DNA from: Pseudidiomarina tainanensis
Lineage (GTDB): Bacteria > Pseudomonadota > Gammaproteobacteria > Enterobacterales > Alteromonadaceae
Reading direction: 5' to 3'
Assembly (NCBI RefSeq): GCF_004214835.1
Contig: NZ_PIQJ01000001.1
Location: 1,240,001 to 1,304,000 of the forward strand
DNA: 64,000 nucleotides
In this document: piece by piece, positions 1 to 11,930 of the stretch
Numbering within the stretch: the first letter of the stretch is position 1
How the letters are laid out: each line of letters begins with the position of its first letter
Made by a program: the position numbers and the translations under genes
The notes under the pieces: model-generated
Seen by the model: the letters and a program-made list of their open reading frames with translations, nothing else
The model's database searches: none
What the model was told of the DNA's origin: nothing

Positions 1-224
1 GCCCCTAACGTGCCTACGCCCAGCAGCAACCAAAGTTGTTGATTCACGCCGTCTTGGTTCAGTTGCCAAGCGAACAATAGCGCCAATAAAAAAGAGCCTG
101 TTATGTTAACGATTAGTGTGGCGAAAGGAAATAATTTGCTGAGATTAATTAGCCACAACCCGATACTGTAGCGGCCAACAGCCCCAATAGCGCCACCTAA
201 TGCCACCCAAAAAAAATTAGTCAT
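1..224 (-). CDS. crcB: CrcB/FluC fluoride channel, partial (C-terminus outside window)
   Basis: The reverse strand encodes a hydrophobic N-terminus starting [20 protein letters not shown], followed by a [13 protein letters not shown] stretch. The Gly-rich start with an Arg-Tyr pair and the TLxxNxxGSF motif are typical of CrcB/Fluc dual-topology fluoride channels of the inner membrane, which are about 125 residues long. Only the first 74 or so codons are present and the frame stays open to the window edge. The ATG lies at 222-224 and overlaps the end of rarA by 8 bases, which suggests translational coupling downstream of rarA. Confidence 0.88.
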   Translation of the reverse strand, partial: MTNFFWVALGGAIGAVGRYSIGLWLINLSKLFPFATLIVNITGSFLLALLFAWQLNQDGVNQQLWLLLGVGTLG

Positions 225-1563
225 CGCCACCTCGTTGCCAAGTGCTGGCTTGGTGCTGCTGGTTCATCCAATTTAGCTTTTCCTGCAACTGTTTTTCCAA
301 ACCGCGATTACTCGGTTGATATAGTGAGATATTGTCGAGCTTACTTGGCAAATAGCGTTCGCCGGCAACAAATGCATGAGGATAATCGTGTGCGTAGCGA
401 TAGTCGACGCCATACCCTTCGGTTTTATGTAATTGGGTCGGGGCGTTCGTGAGATGCTTCGGTACTGGCAAGTCAGGATACTGCTCTGCTAATTTTTGGG
501 CTTGATTAAATGCGTTATACACGGCGTTACTTTTCGGTGCCATGGCGCAAAATATTAATGCTTGAGCAATCGCACGCTCACCTTCAGCTGGTCCCACCCG
601 AGTAAACGTATCCCAAGCGTTCAAGGCTAGTTGCATGGCGCGCGGATCGGCATTACCAATATCTTCCGATGCAATCGCTAAAACGCGCCGAGCGACAATC
701 AACGGGTCACCGCCCCCCTGGAGTATACGAGCATACCAATACAATGCGCCATCTGGCGAAGAACCGCGCACCGATTTATGCAATGCTGATAACAGCTCGT
801 AATACGCATCGCCTTGCTTATCGAATATGGCTTGCCGACTACCAACAGCCTCTTGAACCAGATTAAGATCAATTTGCTCGTCTGTCGTCGCGTCGGCGCA
901 AATCTCAAGAAAATTAAGTGCGCGCCGTGCATCACCTGCCGCGGCATAGATTAAATAGTTGAATGCATCATCAGCAACCGTTAAGTGTCGGTTGCCGAGG
1001 CCTCGATCTGAGTCTTTTAGCGCTTGCGTAAGAACGTGCTGTATATCGGTGTCATCTAAATGCTTCAAACGGTAGACGCGGGTACGTGATAAGAGCGCAT
1101 TATTGAGCTCGAATGCGGGATTCTCTGTGGTCGCACCAACAAATATAATGGTACCGTCTTCAATGTGCGGTAAAAACGCATCTTGCTGGCTTTTATTAAA
1201 CCGGTGTACTTCATCCACAAATAGAACAGTACGACGCTGTTGTGCTTGTGCGCGTTGCTTGGCCGTATCGATTGCCGCTCGAATGTCCTTCACTCCGGCG
1301 GTTACCGCGCTGATTCTGTCCAATGTTGCATTGGCGCTGTTCGCTACCATTTCTGCCAAGGTTGTTTTGCCAGTACCTGGCGGGCCCCACAGAATCATGG
1401 AATGCAAAAGCCCCCGGTTTATCGCCTCATAAAGCGGCTTACCAGGGGCTAACAGGTGTGACTGCCCAATATACTCATTGAGCTGCCTTGGCCGCATGCG
1501 CGCGGCCAAAGGCCTAAAATCAGGTTCTAAATCCAAACGACCGTTAGCGCTGGTCATCCACAT
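217..1563 (-). CDS. rarA: Replication-associated recombination protein A (AAA+ ATPase RarA/MgsA)
   Basis: About 448 residues, the usual size of bacterial RarA/WRNIP1 proteins, which act at stalled replication forks. The N-terminus has the family motif [11 protein letters not shown]. Walker A is GPPGTGKTT near residue 60, Walker B is LFVDEVHRF, and sensor 1 is in [10 protein letters not shown] chose the ATG at 1563 because a GGAAGG motif sits 5-6 bases upstream; the ATG six bases later (1557) is also possible, and an upstream extension to 1584 is unlikely. The gene overlaps the end of lolA by about 20 bases and is followed by crcB with an 8-base overlap. The lolA-rarA order is also found in E. 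coli. Confidence 0.95.
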   Translation of the reverse strand: MWMTSANGRLDLEPDFRPLAARMRPRQLNEYIGQSHLLAPGKPLYEAINRGLLHSMILWGPPGTGKTTLAEMVANSANATLDRISAVTAGVKDIRAAIDTAKQRAQAQQRRTVLFVDEVHRFNKSQQDAFLPHIEDGTIIFVGATTENPAFELNNALLSRTRVYRLKHLDDTDIQHVLTQALKDSDRGLGNRHLTVADDAFNYLIYAAAGDARRALNFLEICADATTDEQIDLNLVQEAVGSRQAIFDKQGDAYYELLSALHKSVRGSSPDGALYWYARILQGGGDPLIVARRVLAIASEDIGNADPRAMQLALNAWDTFTRVGPAEGERAIAQALIFCAMAPKSNAVYNAFNQAQKLAEQYPDLPVPKHLTNAPTQLHKTEGYGVDYRYAHDYPHAFVAGERYLPSKLDNISLYQPSNRGLEKQLQEKLNWMNQQHQASTWQRGGDD

Positions 1564-2185
1564 CAATCCCTTCCGGCACTTCAAATTTAAATAGCTCGCG
1601 GCTCAATGCACGATTGAGCTTCACATTTTCAAGCTCAATCGTGCTGATTTGACCTTGACCATCATCAAGAATAATTCGTTGCAGCTGTGCCGCTTCGCCC
1701 TTTTCGTTGAACACGAGTTGCAAACTCTGCGTGCTATCTGCACTGGGTAATGGTTGCAAAGCGTAGCTGTTGGCCTCAGCTTTCACTTCGTAATCAGCCC
1801 ATGCTTGGCTATCGCCATCTAACAACAATAATAGCGGGCTTTGCGCCACCGCGTCGGCTTGCGCATAAACAGTTACTTGCTCAACGAATGGATTGTAATA
1901 CCAAAGATTCTGGCCGTCCGCGACCATGAGCGTTTCATCTGGTGCATCGGTTTGCCAATGCAACAGGTTCGGTCGCGCCAAAGCCATATGCCCGTGCAAC
2001 TGTTGCACTAATTCACCGTTACTGTCAGTCACTTCTTGCGAAAAATCAGCTTCCAGCGTTGTTAAGCCATCAAGACGCGTTAACAATGCTTGTCGATCTG
2101 CATCAGCGGCCATAACGGGCAACGCTAACAGCGAGCTAAATAAACTACCGATAAGCACTACCGAGATTTTCTTAAATACATTCAT
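1544..2185 (-). CDS. lolA: Outer-membrane lipoprotein carrier protein LolA
   Basis: 213 residues with a Sec signal peptide; cleavage is likely after VMA near residue 26. The mature part contains the LolA features [21 protein letters not shown] and [19 protein letters not shown]. LolA is the periplasmic chaperone that accepts lipoproteins from LolCDE and hands them to LolB at the outer membrane. It lies 24 bases after ftsK and overlaps rarA, as in the E. coli ftsK-lolA-rarA cluster. Identity rests on length, signal peptide, motifs and synteny. Confidence 0.95.
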   Translation of the reverse strand: MNVFKKISVVLIGSLFSSLLALPVMAADADRQALLTRLDGLTTLEADFSQEVTDSNGELVQQLHGHMALARPNLLHWQTDAPDETLMVADGQNLWYYNPFVEQVTVYAQADAVAQSPLLLLLDGDSQAWADYEVKAEANSYALQPLPSADSTQSLQLVFNEKGEAAQLQRIILDDGQGQISTIELENVKLNRALSRELFKFEVPEGIDVDDQR

Positions 2186-2209
2186 AATTTTTTCCGTTAC
2201 AACTTTGAG

Positions 2210-4612
2210 TTAATCGCGCGGTGGGCGCGGCGCAAGAACTTCGCGTTGGCCATTATTTCCGGCACTAGTAACGACACCGCTCGCTTCCATTTGTTCCACA
2301 ATACGGGCGGCGCGATTGTAACCAATTCTGAATTTACGCTGCACACTGGATACCGATACACGGCGAGTTTCGGTGACAAAAGCAACAGCCTCATCGTAAA
2401 GTGGATCGCTTTCCTCGTCACCCAAATCAAGTTGTTCGCCGGGTAATAGATTATCCTCATCCAAACTACCGTTAAGAATTTCGTCTAAATAGTTCGGTTT
2501 GCCGCGTTTTTTCCAATCCGCAACCACCGCATGAACTTCATGATCATCAACAAATGCGCCATGTACACGAGTAGGAACACCGCTTCCTGGCGGTAAGTAA
2601 AGCATATCGCCCTGCCCCAATAACTGGTCGGCACCGGGCTGATCTAGAATAGTCCGTGAATCAATTTTTGACTGCACTTGGAACGCGATTCGCGTTGGAA
2701 TATTCGCCTTAATCAAACCCGTAATAACGTCTACTGATGGACGCTGGGTCGCTAGAACTAAATGAATTCCAGCCGCACGGGCTTTTTGCGCGATACGCGC
2801 AATCAATTCCTCAACTTTCTTACCCACAATCATCATCATGTCAGCAAATTCATCGATGACGACAACGATACTAGGTAACTTCTCTAAATACGGCGGTAAC
2901 TCATCCATCGAATCGCCTGGCTTCCAAATTGGATCGCGTAGCGGTTCGCCCGCTTCTTTCGCCTCTAAAACCTTTTGGTTGTAACCTTTTAAGTTACGCA
3001 CGCCAAGTGCTGACATGAGTTTATAACGTCGCTCCATTTCACCAACGCACCACCGCAACGCATTTGCGGCGTCTTTCATGTCCGTCACAACTTCAGTCAA
3101 CAAGTGCGGGATGCCCTCGTACACCGAAAGTTCAAGCATTTTCGGGTCGATCATGATCAAACGAACATCTTCCGGCGAGCTCTTATAAAGCAAGCTCAAG
3201 ATCATTACGTTCACGCCCACTGATTTACCAGAACCTGTGGTACCGGCAACGAGTAAATGTGGCATTTTCGCCAAATCCACAACAACTGGCGCGCCAGAAA
3301 TACCTTTACCCAGCACCATGGTTAATGGCGATTGACTCTGTTGGAATGCATCACATGCGATAACTTCGCTAAAGAATACGGTTTCTCGCGATTTATTAGG
3401 TAGCTCAAGTCCCACGTATGATTTGCCCGGTATCACTTCCACCACGCGCACTGAAATTGCACTCAACGAACGCGCAATATCTTTATCGAGGTTGGAAATC
3501 TTTGATACCTTCACACCAGGCGCTAAATCGAGTTCAAAGCGCGTAATTACTGGGCCAGGCTGCACGTTCGCAACTTTGACTTCCACACCGAAATCTTGCA
3601 ACACCGCTTCAACCGTTTGGCTAATTTGTTGAAGCTCTTCAGGCGTTAATGGATTACCGGTTTTATTTGGTCGATCCAACAGTTCAATCGATGGCAACGG
3701 ATCAACGCTCAATACTGGCGCGCCATCGGTATCATCGTCTTGGTCAGCCTGGATTGTTGATTTATCTTCATCATCAGATGGCACCGCAACTGACTTCGAT
3801 GATTTTGGCTTGAATCGCGCATTATCGGCTGGTTTGGATACATCTTTACGTGGCGTTATATCACCAAGTGCTGACTCATCCTCGTCGAGCGCAGATAATG
3901 TTAAGTCGAGATCAAGCTCAGGTTCTTGTCGGATGGTCGTAGCCGGCAGAGTTTTCTGGCTTGGCGACAATTGCTCTGGAACCTTGGCCTTCTCAGTTTT
4001 AACTGGGCGCTCATAAGCCCGGACTTTCGCAACGAGCTTCTTCGCCAGAGCGATCAAACCAAGCGTTCCAGTGATGGTTACTTCACCAAGTTTATCGGCT
4101 AACCAAATCCAAGAAATACCTGTGACTAGCGTTAAACCAGTACACAAGAACGTCAACAATAATAATGTTGTGCCAATAAGGTTGAAATACGGCAGTAACG
4201 AGGTACTGATCACATCACCAACCACACCACCGGCTGAAAATGAGTAGATATCGCTAAAGTTTAACGCCGCTAGTGCAGAAGCGCCGATTAAGGTTAGCAC
4301 GAGTCCGATTAAACGTAGTCCGACGGCTAAATAATCCAGCTCAAGTAATTTATGGGGCTGGCGAAACATCATGTAGCCCAGTGAAGCCAATCCGAACGGA
4401 ATGAGATAGGCGACAAATCCAAAAGCAAACAACAAGGCATCAGCAAACCAAGCGCCAATTGCGCCGGCAGCATTATGAATATTGCCTTCATAGGCTGTTT
4501 GTGACCAACTTGGATCGGCTGGATTGAAGCTAGCTAATGCTAAAAATAGAAAGATAGCAAAAGCGCCGCAGAGTATGAGGCCAACCTCTAAAACGCGTTG
4601 TACACCACTCAT
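2210..4612 (-). CDS. ftsK: DNA translocase FtsK
   Basis: 800 residues. About four N-terminal transmembrane helices (roughly residues 10-165) are followed by an acidic, low-complexity linker to about residue 300. The RecA-like motor has Walker A GTTGSGKS near residue 459 and Walker [15 protein letters not shown]-terminal gamma winged helix ([19 protein letters not shown]) normally reads KOPS sequences and contacts XerD. The linker is far shorter than the roughly 600-residue one of E. coli FtsK (1329 aa), giving a compact SpoIIIE-like layout. Its role is to pump chromosome termini through the septum and activate dif recombination. It lies between lrp and lolA, as in E. coli. Confidence 0.97.
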   Translation of the reverse strand: MSGVQRVLEVGLILCGAFAIFLFLALASFNPADPSWSQTAYEGNIHNAAGAIGAWFADALLFAFGFVAYLIPFGLASLGYMMFRQPHKLLELDYLAVGLRLIGLVLTLIGASALAALNFSDIYSFSAGGVVGDVISTSLLPYFNLIGTTLLLLTFLCTGLTLVTGISWIWLADKLGEVTITGTLGLIALAKKLVAKVRAYERPVKTEKAKVPEQLSPSQKTLPATTIRQEPELDLDLTLSALDEDESALGDITPRKDVSKPADNARFKPKSSKSVAVPSDDEDKSTIQADQDDDTDGAPVLSVDPLPSIELLDRPNKTGNPLTPEELQQISQTVEAVLQDFGVEVKVANVQPGPVITRFELDLAPGVKVSKISNLDKDIARSLSAISVRVVEVIPGKSYVGLELPNKSRETVFFSEVIACDAFQQSQSPLTMVLGKGISGAPVVVDLAKMPHLLVAGTTGSGKSVGVNVMILSLLYKSSPEDVRLIMIDPKMLELSVYEGIPHLLTEVVTDMKDAANALRWCVGEMERRYKLMSALGVRNLKGYNQKVLEAKEAGEPLRDPIWKPGDSMDELPPYLEKLPSIVVVIDEFADMMMIVGKKVEELIARIAQKARAAGIHLVLATQRPSVDVITGLIKANIPTRIAFQVQSKIDSRTILDQPGADQLLGQGDMLYLPPGSGVPTRVHGAFVDDHEVHAVVADWKKRGKPNYLDEILNGSLDEDNLLPGEQLDLGDEESDPLYDEAVAFVTETRRVSVSSVQRKFRIGYNRAARIVEQMEASGVVTSAGNNGQREVLAPRPPRD

Positions 4613-4757
4613 AAACCACTCCAGCTCGCTGATTGACTTACCATAGGGTTCTGTCGTCCTTTTGTTCTGAGCTTTACGTTATTATTATTTTAAATTTATT
4701 ATCGCAACCATTGTAACTTGCTTGACCGTGTTATTCAGCTATTTATCCAGCCTTTTC

Positions 4758-5249
4758 TTAACCTTTAATCAGTACCTTATTATCATCCTTAACTTCTTCC
4801 ATAACCACATAGGTACGTGATTCATTCACACCCGGCATGGTGAGAATGGTCTCACCCAATAGTTTTCGATAGGCAGGCATATCGGGAACACGTGCCTTGA
4901 TTAAAAAATCAAAATCGCCGGCAACCAAATGACATTCTAAAATTTCCGGGGTTTTCCGCACCGCTTCACTAAACTCAGCAAACGCATCTGACGAGGTTCG
5001 AGTTAAGGTTATTTCAACAAACACCATTAAGTTTGCACCCAATTTAGCGGGATTGATACGGGCGTGATAGCTATCAATAACCCCTTCACGTTCAAGCTTA
5101 CGGACGCGTTCATTACATGCGGTTGCACTCAATCCCACACGCTGAGCGAGATTGACGTTACTAATGCGGCCATCGTCTTGCAGGATACGCAGAATCTTCC
5201 TATCGATTCGATCAATAGTTATTTCCACTGGTTCTTCGGCACTAAACAT
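4758..5249 (-). CDS. lrp: Leucine-responsive regulatory protein Lrp
   Basis: 163 residues. The N-terminal AsnC-type helix-turn-helix starts at DRIDRKILRILQDDGRIS and includes VGLSATACNERVRKLE. The C-terminal RAM ligand-binding fold includes GDFDFLIKARVPD and the ending YVVMEEVKDDN. Lrp is a global feast/famine regulator that responds to leucine or alanine. The gene sits upstream of ftsK as in E. coli, but here it is divergent from ald, so an Lrp-alanine control circuit is plausible. A palindrome in the shared spacer is a candidate autoregulatory site. Confidence 0.95.
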   Translation of the reverse strand: MFSAEEPVEITIDRIDRKILRILQDDGRISNVNLAQRVGLSATACNERVRKLEREGVIDSYHARINPAKLGANLMVFVEITLTRTSSDAFAEFSEAVRKTPEILECHLVAGDFDFLIKARVPDMPAYRKLLGETILTMPGVNESRTYVVMEEVKDDNKVLIKG

Positions 5250-5281
5250 ATTTTTTCTCTATTTTAAGCGTTATATACCTA

Positions 5282-5296
5282 TTTATAGCCTATAAA
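5282..5296. promoter_or_regulatory. Perfect 7-1-7 palindrome in the lrp/ald divergent spacer, candidate Lrp operator
   Basis: TTTATAG-C-CTATAAA is a perfect 15-base palindrome, 33 bases upstream of the lrp ATG, in an A/T-rich stretch. Lrp-family proteins bind imperfect A/T-rich 15-bp palindromes, so the location fits autoregulation and/or control of ald. A TATAAT at 5337-5342 is a possible -10 element for ald; no good -35 is visible, as expected for an activator-dependent promoter. Binding by Lrp is inferred. Confidence 0.5.
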
Positions 5297-5417
5297 CAGC
5301 CTTAAAAAAAGTACGAAACACACCTAGGTTATCATCTATAATTGCCGCCGACTAAAGTTGCTGAATAAAAGCGACTCAACAACCTTTAATACAAGCAATA
5401 ATCGGAGACGCACAACC

Positions 5418-6545
5418 ATGTTAATTGGTGTACCTAAAGAGATTAAAAACCACGAATACCGCATTGGCTTAACCCCTGCAGCAGTTCGCGAGTATGTTGC
5501 CCATGGTCACCAAGTCATGGTTGAGCAAAACGGCGGCTTAGCGATTGGTTTCACCAATGAAGACTACGAGCAAGCTGGTGCCACGATTGTTGCAGATCCG
5601 AAAGAAATTTTCGCTAAAGCAGAAATGATTATTAAGGTAAAAGAGCCGCAGCCACATGAATGTGAACAATTACGCGAAGGCCAAATCCTTTATACCTACC
5701 TGCACCTTGCACCAGATCCAGTGCAAACTGAATTGTTAGCCAAAGCTGGCGTAACGGCTATTGCGTATGAAACCGTTACTGATCGCAATGGTGGCTTACC
5801 CCTACTAGCACCAATGAGTGAAGTTGCTGGCCGTATGTCGATTCAAGCCGGCGCCCACCACCTTGAAAAAGCGAACGGTGGTAGTGGTACCCTATTAGGT
5901 GGCGTACCGGGCGTTGCTCCAGCAAAAGTATTGGTTGTCGGCGGCGGTGTGGTTGGTACCCAGGCTGCTAAAATGGCAGTTGGCATGGGTGCTGACGTGA
6001 CAATTCTTGACCGCTCACTTCCACGTTTACGTCAGCTTGATGACATCTTCGGTGGCCGTGTGAAAACCATCTACTCAACGGTTGATGCCATTGACGTGTT
6101 CTCACGTGAAGCTGATTTGGTGATTGGCGCTGTATTGATTCCGGGCGCCGCAGCACCGAAATTGCTAACCCGTGAACATTTACAAAACATGAAACCAGGC
6201 TCGGTTGTTGTTGACGTTGCGATTGACCAAGGCGGTTGTTTTGAAACTTCCAAAGCAACAACCCATCAAGATCCAACCTACGTTGTTGAAGATGTGATTC
6301 ACTACTGTGTTGCTAACATGCCTGGTGGTGTTGCACGTACGTCAACTATCGCGTTGAACAACGCAACTCTACCATTTGGTCTCGCGCTAGCGAACAAAGG
6401 CCTGAAAGCAATGGCAGATGACCAGCACTTGTTGAATGGCTTGAACATGCATAAAGGTAAAATCACTTACAAAGCAGTTCATGACGATTTAGGTGCGCAA
6501 CTCGGCCTTGAATATCAAGACCCAGCAGAAGCTATCAAAGCCTAA
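5418..6545 (+). CDS. ald: Alanine dehydrogenase
   Basis: 375 residues, matching the usual 371-378. It catalyses NAD-dependent oxidative deamination of L-alanine to pyruvate and ammonia in the cytoplasm. The N-terminus [20 protein letters not shown], the segment [16 protein letters not shown], and the nucleotide-binding [18 protein letters not shown] are family hallmarks. I chose the ATG at 5418 because a GGAG at 5404-5407 precedes it and the protein then begins exactly as the family does; the frame extends further upstream without support. It is divergent from lrp and ends in a strong hairpin terminator. The gene suits use of alanine as carbon and nitrogen source. Confidence 0.96.
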   Translation: MLIGVPKEIKNHEYRIGLTPAAVREYVAHGHQVMVEQNGGLAIGFTNEDYEQAGATIVADPKEIFAKAEMIIKVKEPQPHECEQLREGQILYTYLHLAPDPVQTELLAKAGVTAIAYETVTDRNGGLPLLAPMSEVAGRMSIQAGAHHLEKANGGSGTLLGGVPGVAPAKVLVVGGGVVGTQAAKMAVGMGADVTILDRSLPRLRQLDDIFGGRVKTIYSTVDAIDVFSREADLVIGAVLIPGAAAPKLLTREHLQNMKPGSVVVDVAIDQGGCFETSKATTHQDPTYVVEDVIHYCVANMPGGVARTSTIALNNATLPFGLALANKGLKAMADDQHLLNGLNMHKGKITYKAVHDDLGAQLGLEYQDPAEAIKA

Positions 6546-6581
6546 GCTGTATCGGCCCAGAGTGCCGGAGCGATTGCTTGA

Positions 6582-7661
<1,080 letters not shown>

Positions 7662-7688
7662 GCGCTTTGGTTACATGGCAGAACTCCG

Positions 7689-8387
7689 GTGTTGTTTGAA
7701 CTAGCGAACGACTCGGTCTGGTTTCCTTCACCAGAGTTCGCCTTACGCGATCCCGATGGCCTCCTCGCAGTTGGCGGAGACCTTCATCCCGCACGTTTAA
7801 TTGAAGCTTACCGCAACGGTATTTTCCCTTGGTATAGTGCAGCAGATCCTATCTTATGGTGGAGCCCAGACCCGCGCACCGTTTTTACGCCGAACAGTCT
7901 TCATATAAGCCGTTCGATGCAACGCTTTCTCAAACGTACTTCCCTGCATGTCACTTTGAATAAGGCGTTTGAACAAGTTATCCAGGCTTGTGCGAAAGTT
8001 CATGAACTCGCTGATCGTGGCGTGTGGATCCATCCGGAAATGCAAAAAGCCTATACTCAGTTGTATCAATTAGGGCATGCGCATTCAGTCGAAGTCTGGG
8101 ACAACAACCAGCTGGTCGGCGGTTTATATGGCGTTAGTGTCGGCAACGTTTTTTGCGCTGAAAGCATGTTTCATACCGTGACCAATGCCAGTAAAACGGC
8201 ACTTTTAGTGTTTGCAGAAGTATTCTTTGCAGCTGGCGGGCAATTGATTGATGCCCAAATACGTAATGAACACACTGCCAGCCTTGGCGCTCATGATATT
8301 TCTCGACAACGTTATCTGAACAAATTACACACTCAAAACACGCTATTGCGTACAAATTTTTGGACACCACGTTCCTTAAAAGCCTGA
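7689..8387 (+). CDS. aat: Leucyl/phenylalanyl-tRNA-protein transferase
   Basis: About 232 residues. The hallmark N-terminal part includes [20 protein letters not shown] and [20 protein letters not shown], and later [18 protein letters not shown]. Aat attaches Leu or Phe to N-terminal Arg/Lys of proteins, creating N-degrons that ClpS delivers to ClpAP; clpS and clpA lie 0.4-3 kb away. The start appears to be GTG (7689) or the next codon TTG, because no in-frame ATG is near and the ribosome site is weak. In E. coli cydCD lies between aat and trxB; here the two are directly adjacent. Confidence 0.94.
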   Translation: MLFELANDSVWFPSPEFALRDPDGLLAVGGDLHPARLIEAYRNGIFPWYSAADPILWWSPDPRTVFTPNSLHISRSMQRFLKRTSLHVTLNKAFEQVIQACAKVHELADRGVWIHPEMQKAYTQLYQLGHAHSVEVWDNNQLVGGLYGVSVGNVFCAESMFHTVTNASKTALLVFAEVFFAAGGQLIDAQIRNEHTASLGAHDISRQRYLNKLHTQNTLLRTNFWTPRSLKA

Positions 8388-8529
8388 TCAATCATGATAA
8401 GCAGTGGCAATTGTCATCAAAAACGGCTAAAATTCTGCCACTTTTCGCGGCGTAAGCCTTATTCTACGTTAGCAATTTAATCAAATTTGCGAATTCATCG
8501 CATCATTAGAAAATTTATCGAGGACTTGA

Positions 8530-8748
<219 letters not shown>

Positions 8749-8759
8749 TTCAGGCCACT

Positions 8760-8786
8760 CGCGGTTCAATCAGTGGTTGAACCGCG
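8760..8786. terminator. Hairpin at the infA/clpA convergent junction
   Basis: CGCGGTTCAA and TTGAACCGCG form a perfect 10-bp stem with a 7-base loop, overlapping the clpA stop codon. Neither strand has a T-tract after it, so it may be a bidirectional 3'-end stabiliser or a weak terminator. It is not a textbook intrinsic terminator. Confidence 0.45.
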
Positions 8787-11039
8787 TGCCTCCCGCTCGT
8801 CAATCTTCAGTTCTAACTCACCTTTAGAAACCGATACTTTCACCGCACCACCGTGCGCCAATTTCCCGAATAATATCTCGTTGGCTAACGGCTTCTTCAA
8901 ATGCTCTTGAATTACCCGAGCCATCGGCCGCGCCCCCATTGCTTTATCGTAGCCCTTTTCAGCTAACCAGCGAATCGCAGCGGGTTCCAGTTCAAGTGAC
9001 ACATGTTTCTTGTCAAGTTGTGCCTGAAGTTCGCAAATAAATTTATCGACGACTTGCTCAATCACCTCTTGGTTCAGGTGATTAAACCAGACAATACCGT
9101 CTAAACGATTGCGAAATTCTGGTGAGAATGTCCGATTAATTTCAGCCATCGCGTCAGGCGCATGATCTTGTTGTTGAAAACCAATCGATTGGCGCACCGT
9201 TTCTTGCACGCCTGCATTGGTCGTCATCACCACAATCACGTTACGGAAATCAGCTTTGCGACCGTTATTATCGGTTAACGTGCCGTGATCCATCACTTGC
9301 AACAAGATGTTGTAGATGTCGCCATGCGCTTTCTCAATTTCATCGAGGAGCAACACACAATGCGGATGCTTGATCACTGCGTCAGTCAACAAACCACCTT
9401 GCTCAAAACCAACATACCCAGGCGGTGCACCAATCAAGCGGCTCACCGCATGACGTTCCATATATTCCGACATATCAAAGCGAACAAATTCAATCCCCAG
9501 TACTTTGGCGAGTTGTTGCGTGATTTCAGTCTTGCCGACCCCAGTTGGCCCCGCAAATAAGAACGAGCCAATTGGCTTATGTTCCTGACCTAAACCAGAG
9601 CGCGACAAGCGAATCGCCGATGTCAGCTGATCAATAGCCTGATCTTGACCAAACACCACGAGCTTCAAATTACGATCAAGATTTTTCAGAATTTGCTGGT
9701 CGCTACGCGAAACCGATTGCTCAGGAACCCGTGCAATTTTAGCAATGATATTTTCAATATCCTGAACACCAATGGTCTTCTTACGTTTTGACGGTGGTAA
9801 CAATCGCTGGCTCGCGCCCGCTTCATCAAGTACATCAATCGCTTTGTCTGGCAAATGCCGCTCATTAATATAACGTGCTGACAACTCTGCTGCCGCGCGA
9901 ATGGCCGGCTGGGTGTAGCGAATACCATGGTGCTCTTCGTAACGCTCTTTTAAACCCTGCAGAATGCGGGTAGTGTCGTCAACAGATGGCTCCGCTACAT
10001 CAATCTTTTGGAACCGGCGCACCAACGCACGGTCTTTTTCAAAAATATTCTTGTACTCAGTGTATGTTGTCGAGCCAATACATTTCAGCTCACCACTACT
10101 TAACAGTGGCTTGAGCAAATTGGAAGCATCTAATACACCGCCGCTCGCTGCGCCGGCACCGATAATCGTATGAATTTCATCAATAAATAGAATCGCATCA
10201 GGTTGTTCAGCAAGCTCTTTCAATAACTGCTTAAAGCGCTTTTCAAAATCGCCGCGGTATTTGGTACCGGCGAGCAATCCCCCCATATCCAACGAATAGA
10301 TAACCGCATTTTGAATCACGTCGGGAACGTCATCGGTTACGATGCGATGCGCTAAACCTTCTGCAATCGCTGTTTTACCAACGCCGGCTTCGCCAACCAA
10401 TAACGGATTATTTTTGCGGCGACGGCACAACACTTGAATACAACGCTCGACTTCAAAGTCCCGCCCGATGAGAGGATCAATTTTCCCTTCACGCGCACGC
10501 GCGTTTAAATTCGTACAAAAACGCTTCAAAAAGCTTTGTTGCTCTTCGGTTTGGGTTTCGATGGTCTCTGCGTCGTTACTATCCGTTTGTGCCGACTCAT
10601 CGTCGATTTTGGTCATACCGTGTGACAAATAATGCACAACATCAAGGCGAGTAATATCGTGTTTATTTAACAGATATACTGCGTGCGATTCTTGCTCACC
10701 AAAAATAGCAACCAATACGTTGGCACCGGTCACTTCACTATTACCAGATGATTGCACATGGAACACAGCTCGTTGTAATACGCGCTGAAACCCTAGAGTC
10801 GGTTGGGTGTCGGTATCTGCACTTTCATCGTCGAAACTTGGTGTGCTGCGATCAACATAACTCAATAATTCTTGCTTTAACTGCGTGAACTCGAGCCCGC
10901 AGGCGCGCAACGCTTGCGCCGCTTCTGGATTATCCAGTAACGCTAACAATAGATGCTCTACCGTCATTAATTCATGACGATGATCTCGGGCTAACCGAAA
11001 TGCATCATTTAAAGTGATTTCTAGCGCTTTATTTAACAT
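8766..11039 (-). CDS. clpA: ATP-dependent Clp protease ATP-binding subunit ClpA
   Basis: 757 residues, the normal ClpA size. An N-domain ([20 protein letters not shown]) is followed by AAA+ module 1 with GEAGVGKT and AAA+ module 2 with GPTGVGKT. A ClpP-docking loop appears as [11 protein letters not shown] where E. coli has IGL. It unfolds substrates and feeds them to ClpP. It is preceded by clpS with a 40-base gap on the same strand, and the two are probably co-transcribed. Together with aat nearby it completes the leucine/phenylalanine N-degron pathway. Confidence 0.97.
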   Translation of the reverse strand: MLNKALEITLNDAFRLARDHRHELMTVEHLLLALLDNPEAAQALRACGLEFTQLKQELLSYVDRSTPSFDDESADTDTQPTLGFQRVLQRAVFHVQSSGNSEVTGANVLVAIFGEQESHAVYLLNKHDITRLDVVHYLSHGMTKIDDESAQTDSNDAETIETQTEEQQSFLKRFCTNLNARAREGKIDPLIGRDFEVERCIQVLCRRRKNNPLLVGEAGVGKTAIAEGLAHRIVTDDVPDVIQNAVIYSLDMGGLLAGTKYRGDFEKRFKQLLKELAEQPDAILFIDEIHTIIGAGAASGGVLDASNLLKPLLSSGELKCIGSTTYTEYKNIFEKDRALVRRFQKIDVAEPSVDDTTRILQGLKERYEEHHGIRYTQPAIRAAAELSARYINERHLPDKAIDVLDEAGASQRLLPPSKRKKTIGVQDIENIIAKIARVPEQSVSRSDQQILKNLDRNLKLVVFGQDQAIDQLTSAIRLSRSGLGQEHKPIGSFLFAGPTGVGKTEITQQLAKVLGIEFVRFDMSEYMERHAVSRLIGAPPGYVGFEQGGLLTDAVIKHPHCVLLLDEIEKAHGDIYNILLQVMDHGTLTDNNGRKADFRNVIVVMTTNAGVQETVRQSIGFQQQDHAPDAMAEINRTFSPEFRNRLDGIVWFNHLNQEVIEQVVDKFICELQAQLDKKHVSLELEPAAIRWLAEKGYDKAMGARPMARVIQEHLKKPLANEILFGKLAHGGAVKVSVSKGELELKIDEREARGSTTD

Positions 11040-11079
11040 GAGCTACTCCTCAAAAGGCCCAGTGTTCAGCTTGCAAGCT

Positions 11080-11394
11080 TTAGGCTTTCTCCATTGAACA
11101 CAACAATGGATGTTGATGTTCACGGGCATACTGGTTCACTTGTACTACTTTAGTTTCTGCAATTTCTGCAGAATAAACGCCACAAATTGCGCGTCCTTTA
11201 TAGTGGATGGTTAACATGGTGTCGGTTGCCCGCTCCTGATCCATCCGAAAAAACTTAATTAATACTTCAACGACAAAATCCATTGGTGTGTAGTCGTCAT
11301 TATTCAAAATCACCCGATACATTGGCGGTGGCTGCAACTTCTGCTTTTCAGCAATACGTTCACTGCCCTGTTGGTGATGATCTGCCATACCCAT
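11080..11394 (-). CDS. clpS: ClpA adaptor protein ClpS
   Basis: 104 residues. A flexible N-terminus is followed by the core [20 protein letters not shown], which includes the Asn-Asn-Asp and Met residues that line the N-degron pocket, and then [18 protein letters not shown]. ClpS hands N-end-rule substrates to ClpA. It is the upstream partner of clpA and divergent from cspD, the same arrangement as in E. coli. Confidence 0.96.
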   Translation of the reverse strand: MGMADHHQQGSERIAEKQKLQPPPMYRVILNNDDYTPMDFVVEVLIKFFRMDQERATDTMLTIHYKGRAICGVYSAEIAETKVVQVNQYAREHQHPLLCSMEKA

Positions 11395-11650
11395 GGATGA
11401 CCCTTTCTTTATATATAGTAGCTATTTGTACAATTGGCTTAAAAATTTGTAAGTTCGGTGAAAAATACCCACCATAAAACTCAATTTGTTCACAAAACAA
11501 TCAAAAAACGGCTTGACTATCACCAGAACTCACCTAGAGTAAAACATGGTGTTAACAAGACGACATTTCAAGTGTGTTAAACACGTCGTTTCGTTAGCAA
11601 CCATTCTAACAATAACTAAATTTTAAATGCAGAATAAAGGAAGTAGAAGT

Positions 11651-11866
11651 ATGGCAACCGGTAAAGTGAAATGGTTCAATAATTCGAAGGGTTTTGGCTT
11701 TATCGAGGCAGAAGATCGCGAAGGCGATATTTTTGCACATTACTCAACCATCGATATGGAAGGCTATCGTACATTGAAAGCTGGACAAGACGTTGAGTTT
11801 CAACTCGAAGAAGGTCCAAAAGGTCTTCATGCAACCAACATTATTCCGGTGCAAGGCAGTAAATAA
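11651..11866 (+). CDS. cspD: Cold-shock-like protein CspD
   Basis: 71 residues forming one cold-shock domain, starting MATGKVKWFNNSKGFGFIE, with RNP1 KGFGFI and RNP2 DIFAHY. It ends soon after the domain, in HATNIIPVQGSK. I chose the ATG at 11651 because AAGGAAG lies about 8 bases upstream and the protein then begins exactly like other Csps. The position divergent from clpS supports CspD, a stationary-phase inhibitor of replication in E. coli, over another Csp paralogue. The 256-base clpS-cspD spacer carries short inverted repeats but no clear motif that I can name. Confidence 0.9.
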   Translation: MATGKVKWFNNSKGFGFIEAEDREGDIFAHYSTIDMEGYRTLKAGQDVEFQLEEGPKGLHATNIIPVQGSK

Positions 11867-11887
11867 AACTCCGCACGCACCATTTAA

Positions 11888-11915
11888 AACGCCGACTCGT
11901 TAGTCGGCGTTTTTT
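11888..11915. terminator. Bidirectional terminator between cspD and yejK
   Basis: AACGCCGACT-CGTT-AGTCGGCGTT is a perfect 10-bp stem followed by TTTT on the plus strand. On the minus strand the hairpin ends in TTTT-AAATG. It can therefore end both cspD and the convergent yejK. Confidence 0.9.
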
Positions 11916-11930
11916 GTTGGCTAGTCAGAT

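Noticed and set aside
8403-8442. Terminator between aat and infA
   Set aside because: The 7-base arms AGTGGCA/TGCCACT are separated by 26 bases; the loop is too long for a convincing intrinsic terminator despite a short T-run.
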